A stretch of DNA of 64,000 nucleotides from Oreohelix idahoensis (Eukaryota; Mollusca; Gastropoda; Stylommatophora; Oreohelicidae), in NCBI GenBank assembly GCA_024509875.1, contig JAMPIV010005809.1:558001-622000 (forward strand). Direction: 5' to 3'. This document shows, piece by piece, positions 1 to 10,150 of the stretch. The notes under the pieces are model-generated. The model was not told the origin of the DNA. It saw only the letters and a program-made list of their open reading frames with translations, and ran no database searches. Positions within the stretch are counted from its first letter, which is position 1. Each line of letters opens with the position of its first letter. The position numbers were made by a program, and so were the translations under genes.

Positions 1-186
1 CTTGGCATAAATAAGAATCACCAGGGTAGAATCGTAATATCAACCAATTTAAACATAAACTTATAATACATCCAAACTTTAAAACCATCAAGAATGAATT
101 ACATAATGACAATGAAATTGGCAGGAAATATTGCAAAATTTATTCACGGTTGAAACTGAACCCAAAGAGGGATAAAACCCCCAACA
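1..186 (+). repeat. 3' end of an LTR (element E), truncated by window start
   Basis: This stretch lies directly upstream of a primer-binding-site-like sequence and a coiled-coil gag frame, so it is read as the distal part of a 5' LTR. It is AT-rich and has no coding potential. The exact LTR terminus is not certain; a CA dinucleotide sits just before the primer-binding site. The matching 3' LTR is not in the window. Confidence 0.5.
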
Positions 187-205
187 TGGTGTCCTGTCCG
201 GGATT
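187..205 (+). promoter_or_regulatory. Primer-binding site of element E
   Basis: TGGTGTCCTGTCCGGGATT starts with the TGG expected of a sequence complementary to a tRNA CCA end. It differs by one base from the equivalent site of element C at 58425. The CCGGGATT half matches the complement of a eukaryotic tRNA-Pro T-arm, while the acceptor part has mismatches to the usual proline primer. Assignment to a proline-type primer is inference. Confidence 0.6.
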
Positions 206-501
206 ATAGAACCTGTCTAGTTATTCCCCTAGACTTCACTGGCATAAAGTTCAGATTTACTGAAAGAATATTATCAGAGTGTATTCATAGTTAGACTGAG
301 CATACAGGGCATTCATAAATAACAGTAAAAATAAGTTTTATAAAGAATAATTGAATAATCAGAAAGAAACAAAGTTTTTTGTAACAAAAGTTAAATAAGA
401 CGTTTGCTTGGTGTGGCTAACTCAGTAATGTAATTTTGAGTTTACTAGTTAAGTAGCAATTGTAATTTTGTGTAGCTTTGTAAACAGACTTTTTGCTCAG
501 A

Positions 502-960
502 ATGACAGAGTCCAAAAATCTCCACACTTTTTTTCTGAATGTCATGAAGGAACTGGGCAGGAGCGGTCAAACTGGGACAGATTTTGTGCTTAGTTCGGTA
601 AAAACCGAACAGGAGAAAGCGACTGAAAGGGAAGAGAAAGCCACGGAATACGAGGAAAGAAAACTGGCCAGAGAACACGAAAAGGCTAAAGCAGAGAAAG
701 AAGCCGAAGAGAAGGAAAAGCAAAGAGCTTTTGAGGAGCAGAAGGCTGAAAAAGAGAGAGAATTCGCAAAGGAGCAGGTCGAAAGAGCAGAAAAAAAGGA
801 ACAGGCCGACAAGGCCCACCAGATCCAACTGAAGGAATTAGAAATTGAAGGGAGAAGAGTTGAATCTAGTTATAGCGCTGGCAGGTCTGGTAGTTCTCAA
901 GGCAGCGATGGGGGAAACATCCCTTATGTGATGGCGCCTAGTGCGGCCTCCTTCCAATAA
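502..960 (+). pseudogene. N-terminal Gag fragment of LTR element E
   Basis: The frame begins at ATG 502 (a longer version would use a non-ATG codon) and gives about 152 residues. Residues 1-35 form a helical head, followed by roughly 90 residues of E/K/R/A-rich coiled coil with repeated EKE and REE blocks, then a Ser/Gly-rich tail. This is the layout of the Gag N-terminus of element C at 58624, including the coiled coil and the Ser/Gly linker. The capsid-like part, zinc knuckle and pol expected downstream are absent, so the element is truncated after 960. Upstream are its primer-binding site and LTR. It probably makes no functional product. Confidence 0.6.
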
Positions 961-1640
961 GATGTCTACTCACAGGGTTCTGAGGAAATTGACATCTGTG
1001 ATGACACATCTGTACGTGTCCTTTTGTGTGATCTCTCACCCCTTCAGCAGTAAACTTCTTTTCTTCATATTTCATTATTCGCTTGTTATGTGGCATAAAT
1101 CATGCCTTTTCATTCGTTATTTTCACTATTTTGCTCTATGCTGGACATAGCATGGTGAATTCTCTAACACACCACTCCCCTACGGCAGTATTTGCTACGA
1201 GAGTAATGCGTATCTTATTGTTTCACACTCCACTCCCAGACTGTTGTTACGATTCGCCAGGTTTGGTGACCTGGCCAGCGATAATATTTTATCGCATAAT
1301 CTGTCTGACCGTCTGTGGAAACGGGGCGGTCAAACATTTGACCCCATTGGAAAGCTGTTGATCATGTTGACACAAGCCAGTATCGTGATACGATGAAAGA
1401 AATCAATATGGTTTTACCAGACATCTGTCTGGCGGAGGCACGCAAATAAAGGTGATAAACAGAGGTGCGCTGGAAGTCTTATGTAACGATATGACATCAC
1501 TGTGTAAGAGGCCACGCGTGTATATTAAATTTAATATTTTCAAATAACCGTGGGATGAGTAATGATAAACTTCCCCACCCAAACAATGTTAGGTAAATTG
1601 GATTGGTTCACCAGAATCTACTGTGATTTGATTGGAACTT
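961..1640. other. Unassigned spacer
   Basis: Short overlapping frames of 69 and 92 codons occur here but have no recognisable domains or composition of a real protein. No RNA gene, terminal repeat or homology to the rest of the window was seen. It may be decayed remains of element E. Confidence 0.4.
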
Positions 1641-1870
1641 TCGGCGGAAACACAGCTTTATTTCGGTGGTCTGGAACCTAACCTGCAATATCTCTGAGGC
1701 TTGTCATACAGGGCGACTAATATGAGGTAGCCTACACAGTGCCGACAACCGCATCATGTAAAATTTACTGCTACATAAACCCCTGCTGCAAGAACATGTG
1801 AATGCATTGTGCAGGCTTCATGCAAAGGGGGCCAACTACAGTGGTGGATCTATGCTCCATATGGAGCGAA
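1641..1870 (+). repeat. Dispersed repeat with GTCGTA..GGCGACT core (copy c)
   Basis: A core at 1702-1720 (TGTCATACAGGGCGACTAA) is followed by blocks (GACAACCGCATCATG, CCTGCTGCAAGA, GCAGGCTTCATGC) that recur in the same order at 20867-21030. Similar cores occur at 21166-21183 and, inverted, at 9441-9460. The ends of the unit are not defined. It is non-coding and probably SINE-like or derived from a LINE 5' region. Confidence 0.55.
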
Positions 1871-2686
1871 AAGGAAAATGTTGATGGCAATTAAATAACT
1901 ATCATCAAAAGATGTTAAATATTAATGAACACGAGATTTCAGTGAAAACAGAAAGAGCTGACTGAGACACAATACAAAAATGAACTAAAAAGGACTGGCT
2001 TGCATATGACTGGTCTAACAAGGTGAAAATCTGTCAGTGCAGAGCTATATTTAAATAAAGAGAAGTCTGGCCGCTCTGAATATGTAGATGGCTTACCTGA
2101 GAATTCCTCATTGCAGTCGCCAGAATGACTGTGCACACTCATGTCACCTGGGTTCCCGCGATCAATGGGCATGTTTCTACTATGGTAAAGCAACTAACTG
2201 AATCTGATGCCTAGAAAACAACAATGTTAGAAAATTAAGAGAGTCAATAATAAGTCTTAATAAACATGTTGTACAACATTACATCAGAGGCAGACATGGC
2301 ATAAAACAAAGTGTAGAATATTTTCGTCCCCATTAAGTTTTTTTGTCAGAAAGATTCATGAAATAAAACTCATGCAGTTCTAGAACACTCCTCTAAAGCA
2401 GAACTCTTTACAGGGTGTCCATAAAAGATTGTAGCTTTTCAAAAAATTTATTCTCGGCCCCATGATGTGGTACGAGGATGCTTTCTATCACAAAAGTAAG
2501 ATAATCTCTGCAAGTTTTTAATCATACCACCTTACAAAGACTCAAAAAGAATGTACCTATTTCTTTTTTTTTTTCCACCTACTTGACCCATGTCCTGAGA
2601 GACATGTAACAATTACTGGTTGCAACTCAACTGCGAATGTTTCACTTGAAATACCCGCTGCGCGCATGCGTACTTTTTTGAGTCTT
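1871..2686. other. Unassigned spacer
   Basis: Nothing supportable was found. A minus frame at 1939-2193 has no recognisable content. A short T-run lies at about 2563-2576. Confidence 0.4.
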
Positions 2687-3435
2687 GTAATAATAATAAT
2701 AATAAATTCTTTAAGCGCCAAACACGGCGCATAAGGCAGAAACCAGTGCTCTCCAGGTTGTTCGTTGTGACGCCACTCCTCTTAGCTCTTGCACATTATT
2801 TAGGCCCAACGTTCTTCCTTCTCTTATTATTGTTCTTCTGAGTGTTTCTTTTGGTCATTTTTTTACCCTCAGGAACCCAAGTGAGCGCGTTAGTGGTATT
2901 CTGTTGTTTTGCATTCGTAGGACATGACCGATATATGACCATCGTCTTTTCCTTATATAGTCGGAGACATATTTCTGCCTAGAGTCTTCTCTTATTTGTC
3001 GATTAGTCTTGAATTCTTTCCAACTGATGTCTTGAGTTTTCTAAGACATTTGTTCTCGAATGTATTCAGCTTGTTCTCCAATGATTTTGTTATTTTCCAA
3101 CTCTCACAGCCGTATGTTAACACTGAGATAACATTTGAATTAAACAAACGAAGCTTGGTATGTATATTCAATGATCGTAATTTCCAAATGTTAGATAATC
3201 TATTGAAGGCGCTAGCTGCCAAAGCAATTCTAGTATGGATTTCTCTTGTTGTGTCACCATCCTGAGTCATTTTACTGCCTAAATAATTGAAACTTTCAAC
3301 TTTCTGTAGTTTTTCCCCGTTCAAGATGATATCAAAGGTCTCGTTAGAAAAGTTCATAGCTTTAGTTTTAGAGGCATTTATTTGGAGACCAATTTTAACC
3401 GAGAGATGACACAAATTATTTATTGATGAGTCATG
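2687..3435 (-). mobile_element. 5'-truncated LINE 3' end (LINE-4) with TTA-repeat tail
   Basis: On the minus strand a frame resembles the RT C-terminal part of RTE-like endonuclease/RT LINEs: a GLQIN..KTKAM block, the NYLGS motif, the LTYGCESW motif and, in decayed form to about 2860, the GHVLR region. About 145 residues of RT thumb remain, while endonuclease and RT catalytic parts are missing, as in 5'-truncated insertions. The 3' end runs into a TTA/ATT microsatellite at 2687-2704, the presumed tail. It differs clearly in sequence from LINE-1 and LINE-2. Target duplications were not found. Confidence 0.7.
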
Positions 3436-3942
3436 TTTACTGTCGAGCCTGGTTCTGTTTCGGTAACAATAGCTTGTTTTACGATAGTGAATTGTTAACT
3501 CACTGATCAACCCTCCGATCCAACCGACCGCGAGGTCAGTTATAGGAAAATATCTACACCACTAGATACTCTGGTGTATCTCTTATTCTATAATTTAACA
3601 TAACATGGTGATATCCATCGAAATATACACATTCCTGATGTTTTTCTTTCGGCGTCTAAGGTGAGAAACGAATTTCACCTCCATCTTGGAAGGTATGCTT
3701 AAAAACTTGGATACCCATTTATCCGTAGTTTTTTCATGTTTGTGTGTATTGTTGTCACAAAGCTGTGTGTGTGTAGAGTAACTTATCTATTCTTGATAGG
3801 GAGGCCAAGGCTGTATGGTAATAAAGTAGTCGTTCGGATAGGCTGGAGAAGATAACCTAATCACTCCAGAGACATATCTTTCCCTCAATCTACCACCTGT
3901 GAAATCTATTTTCCATACCTTTTCTCGCATATCTGTCGACAT
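3436..3942. other. Unassigned spacer
   Basis: No coding or repeat assignment. A GT-rich patch lies near 3763-3774. Confidence 0.35.
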
Positions 3943-3957
3943 CCACTCTACTTAGAT

Positions 3958-4266
3958 TCTTCTTCTTCTTCTTCCTCGCTCGCCCTGAAAAGGACGGTGG
4001 TTGCGTTGTGTCTGTTTCCAACGTAGCTGTGATATCTGCACCTTTCGGTCGACACATCCGACTTCTGCACGGCATTTTTTAGGACCGGGTTTGCCTTCCC
4101 ATTGCGATCCGTACTCGCTCAGCCAGCCTGCACTGCTGCAGACTGTTTCCAGGACCACCACGTGGAGGTGGAGCACGGTCTTGACCAGCTCTGGTTCGCT
4201 GGTCCTGACGCAGGCAGTCAAGCTATGAGTCGCTGACTGCGGTCTCTATTGCTGCGTCTTGAGGTC
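3958..4266 (-). mobile_element. SINE family S, copy 1
   Basis: A 309-bp unit flanked by a 15-bp direct repeat, CCACTCTACTTAGAT (3943-3957 and 4267-4281). Its TTC-repeat end on the plus strand is the GAA tail of the minus-strand element; the head reads GGACCTC here (GGGACCC in other copies). It is collinear with copies at 8264, 17468 and 18623. An internal imperfect palindrome around CCACGTGG is shared. Variable target duplications plus a microsatellite tail indicate target-primed retroposition. Short frames inside are not conserved proteins. No convincing A/B-box promoter was recognised. Confidence 0.85.
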
Positions 4267-4325
4267 CCACTCTACTTAGATGGGCCAAATAAAACAATTT
4301 ACCTTCCGTACGACAAGGGGGAGAA

Positions 4326-4447
4326 GTGTAAAGGCCTGGTGGTTCCAGTTATAATAAATATATAACTGACGTTAACAGATATTTAATTGACTCGCCTGTT
4401 AAAAGTCATATGCATTGTAAGAACAGCATCAGACCTTCACATTCCCA
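4326..4447 (+). repeat. Dispersed repeat R1, uninterrupted copy (piggyBac empty site)
   Basis: This 122-bp stretch matches 9829-9876 plus 12928-12990, the two sides of the piggyBac element, except for a few substitutions and a 9-base insertion. At 4383-4386 it carries a single TTAA exactly where the piggyBac sits in the other copy, so it is a paralogous empty site. It is non-coding and its family is unknown. Confidence 0.8.
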
Positions 4448-4562
4448 ATTACTAGGCCCTAGGCTATATATTAACCTTTGTTCGTGTTAAATATTGTTTA
4501 CATGACTATTTTATGCAGTTCCCTAGGTCTGTCTAGGCCTATTCTTAACACTTCTTCTGTAT

Positions 4563-4593
4563 TTCATTCATAACCCTCCACTCCCAAAGGAGC
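4563..4593 (-). repeat. 31-bp LINE-1 3'-terminal remnant
   Basis: The 31 bases here are identical to 53788-53818, the 3' end of the truncated LINE-1 copy at 53786-54476, and similarity stops immediately beyond. This suggests either a very short 5'-truncated insertion or another LINE sharing the same 3' end. Confidence 0.55.
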
Positions 4594-5076
4594 TGTTGCC
4601 GTGGGGTTTGCCCAAGCATTATTCATGCTATTGGTAAGGTGAGATAAACAGTTAGGACGGCTCACAGGGAAGAAAATAATGTATGAAAATAACGGACAAC
4701 AGTTCAGAATATCGGTTCATGTTAACTAAAAGTGAGTGATTATCTAGAGTTGTAAATAGAATGCTCGACCAATAAAATTTAAGAGAAGGATTTTGGCTCA
4801 GCGAATCAGATAAGTGGCGAGGAAAAAAAAAACACACCACGCAAAAAATGACCAGAGGTCATTAGTCAGTCCTGAGTTGTTCATCAGTGGGTGAAAAAGT
4901 GCTGAGAAGATCTCGAGCAGATGGCTGACAAGAAATACGTCTGTGGTTTTTCAGACAGGGTTTTATATGAGTACATACTTATGTCCAGCCAGTGTTATTT
5001 GATTAAGTAGTTAGTCATAGATTCTGTGGGTCACAGAGAGTTATTTCATAAGGAGATCAGCGATTTTGCTGTAAGT

Positions 5077-5475
5077 ATTGGATTATGATTATATTTTGCA
5101 CGAGGTAGAATTTTGTTTACAGGAGAGGTTCGCAGAAACACAATGTTGACAAGTCGCTATGAGCACTTTATGAATTTACGAAGAAACAGATGATATGAAT
5201 ATATTACGACTATTTATGAAGAAACTGATGGTTATGAATTATTGGAGGAAACTATATATATATATCATTGAGGAGCCACGATAAGCAAAGTTTGATCTAT
5301 CAAGAAATAGATACGACTTTTAAGCGACTGTGAGTGTCGACTTATATATGAGAACCGCATATATGCTCTCTCATGTAAGTATCTGACAGTGAACCTATAT
5401 TTATTATGCATGAGATGAATTTTGTTTCTAGGAACTGTTGTAGAAACAGGTTTGACCAGTTCGTCGAAGAGATAA
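5077..5475 (+). repeat. Degenerate direct duplication
   Basis: About 85 bases at 5077-5165 (landmark GAATTTTGTTTACAGGA, then GCAGAAACA and GACAAGTCG) are repeated in diverged form at 5393-5475 (GAATTTTGTTTCTAGGA, GTAGAAACA, GACCAGTTCG). Function unknown. Confidence 0.4.
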
Positions 5476-5999
5476 GTACACATATAATAAGTATGGAATG
5501 CTAATAAGGAGCATAGAAACTACGAGTAAACAGTAACAGATTTGGGAAGACTAAGAAAGTCTACTGGAGATGATGATATGTTAAAGGAGGAATATGTATG
5601 TTCACGAGACATAGAGCTCAGGTACGAAGTACCTCTGATATGATTATATGCGAGCTCTATTATTTGAATTGCTTGCCTTGCTGGTTAAAGGTATCATGTA
5701 AATAAAAGTTTGATAGATCAGCTAGGAGTCGTCTTCATCTTTATAAGTTGCTGATAGTAGACCATGTACATTTAAACTACCACTATACGGGGTCACTATT
5801 AACATCAAAGAAGGAATGGAACGGATTTGAGTTGTATAGAAAAGAATAAGAGTATCATCCAGGAATTAACACCTCTGGCGGAGATGGCCAGTAAAGATAT
5901 ATATATAATCAATAACTTGGAAGATAAAAAGAGAACTGGTAAAACTTAAATTATATCACTAGGCCTGCCATCTGCCACCTAGTGACTCCACCAAAGTAT

Positions 6000-7791
6000 A
6001 ACCAGCCCTGTTACAGAGCACAGGCCTTCAACAAACACATGCCAAGTCCTCTTGTCACGTGCCATCATCTCAAGTTCTTTCCACGTTCTCCTTATCATTT
6101 TCACCTGTTTCCAGCTCTCTTCTCCATGTGTTTCTTGGTCTACCTCTGCTTCTCTTGCCCTGGGGGTTCCAGAACAAGGACTGCCTTGTAATGCTATCAA
6201 CAGGTTTCCTCAGTGTGTGTCCTATCCATCGCCATCGTCTTCTTCTCATCTCTTGTTCCACTGGCACTTGTCTAGTTCTTGTCATCAGTTCCACGTTGGT
6301 AACCTTGTCATACCATTTTAATCCCTCTATTCTATGCAAGCACCCATTTATGAAAGTCTGTAGCTTTTTGGTAGTTGTCTTTGTTGTTCTCCATGTCTCA
6401 GAGCCATACTTCACATCTGAGTTGAAGATTCTTATTTTCGTGTTGGATCCGATTTCTCTTGATCTCCATATATTTCCCAATGCAATGAAAGCTCCTCTTG
6501 CTTTTTGTATTCTTATTTTTATATCACTGTCTGTCCCTCCAACTTTGTCTATATTGCTGCCAAGATATGTGTACGATTCTACATCTTGTATTGGTGCTTC
6601 TTCAAGTTCAACCCTGTTATCATTACCTGCATTTATTCTCATTATCTTTGTCTTTTCCCTGTGTATTTTCAGACCCAATTGCTGTGACCTCTCATCAAGT
6701 GTTTTCAATTTGTCCTGCATCTGATTACGGTTATGGGACAGAAGAGCTAAGTCATCAGCAAAATCCAGATCATTCAACTGCTTAGTCAGAGTCCACTGGA
6801 TTCCATTTCTGTTGTGTGTTGTCAATGTTCTCGTAATACAGTCTATTGCTAGTAAGAAAAGAAATGGAGACAAGAGGCATCCCTGTCGCACTCCTGTTCT
6901 TATCCCAAACGGTTCTGTTAGCTGTCCTTCATGAAGAACTATGCATGTCATGTCTTCATATGTTTTCTTTATTAAATTAATGATCTTCAGGGGAGCTCCA
7001 TAATGCCCCATCAATTTCCAAAGTGATTCTCTGTCTACACTGTCAAATGCCTTTTCGTAGTCCACAAATCCAATGTATAGTGGTGAATTCCATTCCAGAC
7101 TTTGTTCAACTATTATTCTCAAAGTGGCTATCTGGTCTGTACAGGATCTGTTTTGTCGAAAACCTGCTTGTTCATCTCTCAGTTTCTTGTCTATGGACTC
7201 TTAATCTTTCAAGGATAATCCTGTTTAACACTTTTCCTGGCACTGAAAGTAACATTATTCCTCTATAATTTGTGCACTCTTGTAAATTTCTCTTCTTAGG
7301 CAACTTAACCAGATATCCTTCCTTCCATTCTGCTGGTATCTCTTCCTTTTCCCAGACTTTACCAAGTAATTTATATAACATCTCTGTAGCCGTGTCGATA
7401 TCTGCTTTGATGGCCTCTGCTGGAATGCCATCAGGTCCAGGCGCTTTTCCATCTCTTAGAAGCTTTATGGCTTTCTTTATTTCTTCCTTCGTTGGTCTTT
7501 CACCGTTAATTTGTAGCTCTTCTTCTGCTGGCTGGATGTCAGAGGGGTTTTGTGGAGCTGGTCTATTGAGAAGGTCCTCAAAATATTCTGTCCACCTCTT
7601 CATTTGCTCTTGTATATTGCTGAGCAGTTTTCCATTCTTGTCTTTTATGAAGCAACTTGTTTGCTTGCATTTCCCCGTTAGCTTCTTTGTGCTGTTATAC
7701 AGCTCTCTCATATTACCTTTGCTTCCAGCATCTTCTGCCTCTCTTGCCAACTCCTCAATATACTTCCTCTTGTCTCTTTTGATACTTCTTT
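6000..7791 (-). pseudogene. LINE-1 reverse transcriptase region, frameshifted
   Basis: RT motifs appear in order across two main frames. The 7750-7172 part has APGPDGIPAE and the NYRGI motif. The 7190-6070 part has the DYEKAFDSVD catalytic block, RQGCLLSPFLF, the FADD catalytic motif, GLKI, TYLGS, GSETW and the GHTLRKP C-terminal region. Frameshifts lie near 7200 and 6110; the C-terminus continues in another frame to about 5980. Compared with the copy at 53793-54446, four codons are missing before YGSETW here, whereas that copy lacks three codons a little downstream. Acts in target-primed reverse transcription; inactive here. Confidence 0.8.
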
Positions 7792-9370
7792 TTACTTCTT
7801 TGCTTCTGTGTACACTTCTTGAGCCTTGGCTTTGGAACTTCTGGTTTTGCTTGTGTTTAAATCTGCTTTCTTGTTTTTCCTGTCTTTTATCTTATTGATG
7901 GTTTCTGTTGTTATCCATGCTTTTTGTTGTCGTTCCCTTTTCCCCAGTATTTCTTCACATGTCTCATTCCATACCGTTTTGATTTGCTGCCAATAGTCTT
8001 CTGTATTCTCTGCATCTTCCAGCTGTTGGAGCACTTGGAATTTGTTGGATATTGTGACCGCAAATTTGTCTCTTGTTTCTTGATTTCTTAGATGTCCTAC
8101 ACTGAATTGTTGTCTATAATTTTGCATTGCTGCATATCTCTTGAATTTCATTTTTACTTTGGCTATCAGAAGGTGGTGATCTGATGCCACATCTGCTCCT
8201 CTATATACCTTTACATCCTGCAATGATGATCTAAACTTCTTGTTTATGCATGTATGATCAATCTTCTTCTTCTTCTTCCTCCTCGTTCGCCCTGAAAAGG
8301 ACAGTGGTTGCGTTGTGTCTGTTTACGCCGTAGCTGTGATATCTGCACCTTTCGGTCGACACATCCGACTTCAGCACGGCATTTTTTAGGGACCGGGTTT
8401 GCCTTCCCATTTTGATCCGTACTCGCTCAGCCAGACTGCACTGCCGCAGACTGTTTCCAGGACCACCACGTGGAGGTGGAGTACGGTCTTGACCAGCTCT
8501 TTGTTCGCTGGTCCTGATGCAAGCAGTCAAGCTGTGGGTCGCTGACTGCATTCACTATTGCTGCATCTTTGGATCCCTATGATCAATCTGATTTTCTGTT
8601 CTATGGTCTGGTGATATCCCTGTTGCCTTGTGTATTCTCTTATGTGGAAACATGCTTCCCCCTATAGCCAGTTGATTTGAAGCACAGAAGTTTGAGAATA
8701 GTTCCCCATTTTCATTCAACATTCCTAGCCCCTGTTTTCCCATGACTTCTTCAAAGCCGGTGTTGACTGTACCTATCTTTGCATTCATGTCACCCATCAA
8801 AATTGTGATGTCTCTTCTTTTTATTTTTTCCTTAATTTCCTGTAGTCTAGTATAAAATGCTTCTTTCACAGACTCTTCTTTGTCATTAGTTGGTGCATAA
8901 CATTGGATGACATTTACATTCATTTTCTTTTTAGCTGTTTTAAAAGTAGCTGTTATTATTCTGGATCCAAAGGCTTCCCATTCAATGAGTGCTTTCTGTG
9001 CTTCTTTAGATAACATAAGAGCTACCCCTTCACTGTGGTGTGAACTTTTGTCTTCATGTCCTGAGGACAGCACCAATTCACCTGTGATGAGTTTCTTCCT
9101 GTCTACCCCCTTCCACTTTGTTTCACACAGTCCCAGAACCTCGATTTTATATTCCCTCATTTCTGCTGCTACTTGTGCCACTTTCCCTTGTTCGTTTAAT
9201 ATCCCAACATTCCAGGTGCCAAATCTGGAAGTTCTCCTAGAAGAAAGAAGGTTAGTCAGTAACACTGCCTGCTTTCGGCTTTCTCTGGGTTGCATCATAC
9301 GCCTCCCTGCGAGAGGACCTTCCCCTGTCTTGGATGGCTGTGTTTTATTTTCTTTAATTGACTTGTCCAT
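7792..9370 (-). pseudogene. LINE-1 APE-type endonuclease region, split by a SINE
   Basis: Starting at ATG 9370 (the frame is open further upstream without ATG), the product shows APE/exonuclease III-type motifs in order: GTWNV, the LGLCETKW motif, YAPTND, the GDMNAKIG metal-binding loop, and SDHHLL after the SINE. The endonuclease nicks the genomic target to prime reverse transcription. The frame is open to the target duplication at 8588, is interrupted by SINE copy 2, and resumes in the same frame at 8252 once one duplication copy is discounted, so the SINE arrived when this frame was still open. A +1/-1 shift near 7795 separates this part from the RT part. Confidence 0.8.
8264..8577 (-). 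mobile_element. SINE family S, copy 2 (inside LINE-1)
   Basis: A 314-bp unit with the 11-bp target duplication TATGATCAATC at 8253-8263 and 8578-8588. TTC-repeat tail at the left end, GGATCC/GGGACCC-type head at the right. It interrupts the LINE-1 endonuclease frame and therefore postdates LINE-1. Confidence 0.9.
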
Positions 9371-9540
9371 GTTTGTTGAAGTATTTTGTGGTTTAAATTT
9401 TTTACAGGATGGGGTAACCGGCCCAATGCCCAACCCTCCTTAGTCGCTTTCTACGACATGCTTGGCAGGGAACAGTGTTACTATTCTTTGCTCCCCTTTC
9501 AGGCCCCGGTAACACACGGGTGTCTTCTATATTTACAACT

Positions 9541-9828
9541 TGCAAATTTTTTAATTTTTTTTTTAAAAATTAATGAAGAAAAATATCCCGTTCAACCTCT
9601 GATGGGTTATAATTAGGATATATAGGCCACTGTTTTCAATTCCAAATAATATGAACAACTGCCGATATGAAAAAGTGGCATCACATTTGTCAAATCATTG
9701 TAAATAGGGACAATCACTATTGTGCTTAGGCTATAGGCCTAGGCTACGTTAAATAAATAAAAAATAAAATAAACAAAAAAACAAAATCAAGAAGAAACTC
9801 TGAACAAGAATAACATTAAAGTGGAGGG
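9541..9828. other. AT-rich spacer
   Basis: A/T runs at 9550-9567 and an A-rich patch at 9755-9790. No gene or repeat is supported. Confidence 0.4.
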
Positions 9829-9892
9829 GTGTAAAGGCCTGGTGGTTCCAGTTATATAACTGACTTTAACAGATATTTAACTCTTAGTATCC

Positions 9893-9956
9893 GGCTTGCC
9901 CCGTGAAGTGGCGCCTATTTGGTACCAAATATACGACAAGCCCCGTGAAGTGGCTT
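9893..9956 (+). repeat. Subterminal direct repeats of the piggyBac
   Basis: GCCCCGTGAAGTGGC occurs twice, at about 9897-9911 and 9941-9955, 44 bp apart and close to the left end. Subterminal repeats are common transposase-contact sites in cut-and-paste elements; a role here is inference. No copy was noticed at the right end. Confidence 0.55.
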
Positions 9957-10150
9957 TAGACATGAAGTCTCTATCAGCAAAGAGTTAATGAAAAATTGTC
10001 GATGTTTTATCCAATCCAACATTTAAAGTCACTTCCTGTATTCAATCTGTTGACAATTTTAGCGTGGTGTATTTTTTTGATTAGTTATTACGTTCGATTT
10101 TTAGTACCTTTGTTCGGCTGTTGATCGTAAACAAATTTTTTCTAACCAAA

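Larger units (their letters stand above)
4448..5984. other. AT-rich spacer with repeat remnants
   Basis: No gene is supported. Minor frames (4652-4840, 5265-5483) lack domain signal. Two sub-features are listed separately: a 31-bp LINE-1 3'-end-like block and a degenerate duplication. The region could be decayed LTR sequence, but termini were not found. Confidence 0.4.
5985..9540 (-). mobile_element. RTE-like LINE-1, near full length, degenerate
   Basis: Minus-strand non-LTR retrotransposon of about 3.2 kb without its SINE insertion, with an APE-type endonuclease at 9370-7792 and reverse transcriptase at 7791-6000. The single-ORF endonuclease-RT layout without RNase H fits the RTE superfamily; the exact clade is not assigned. 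The 5' region (9441-9540) includes an inverted copy of the GTCGTA..GCGACTAA core. The frame is broken by three frameshifts and by SINE copy 2. A truncated relative lies at 53786-54476. Outer ends are approximate because no target duplication was found. Confidence 0.85.

Noticed and set aside
3952..4228. Protein-coding frames within the SINE copies (also near 8258, 17559 and 18661)
   Set aside because: They lie inside a retroposed repeat, differ in length between copies and use both strands.
6052..6785. Plus-strand frames rich in Leu/Ser/Phe
   Set aside because: Antisense shadows of the LINE-1 reverse transcriptase; the same occurs at 53677-54483.
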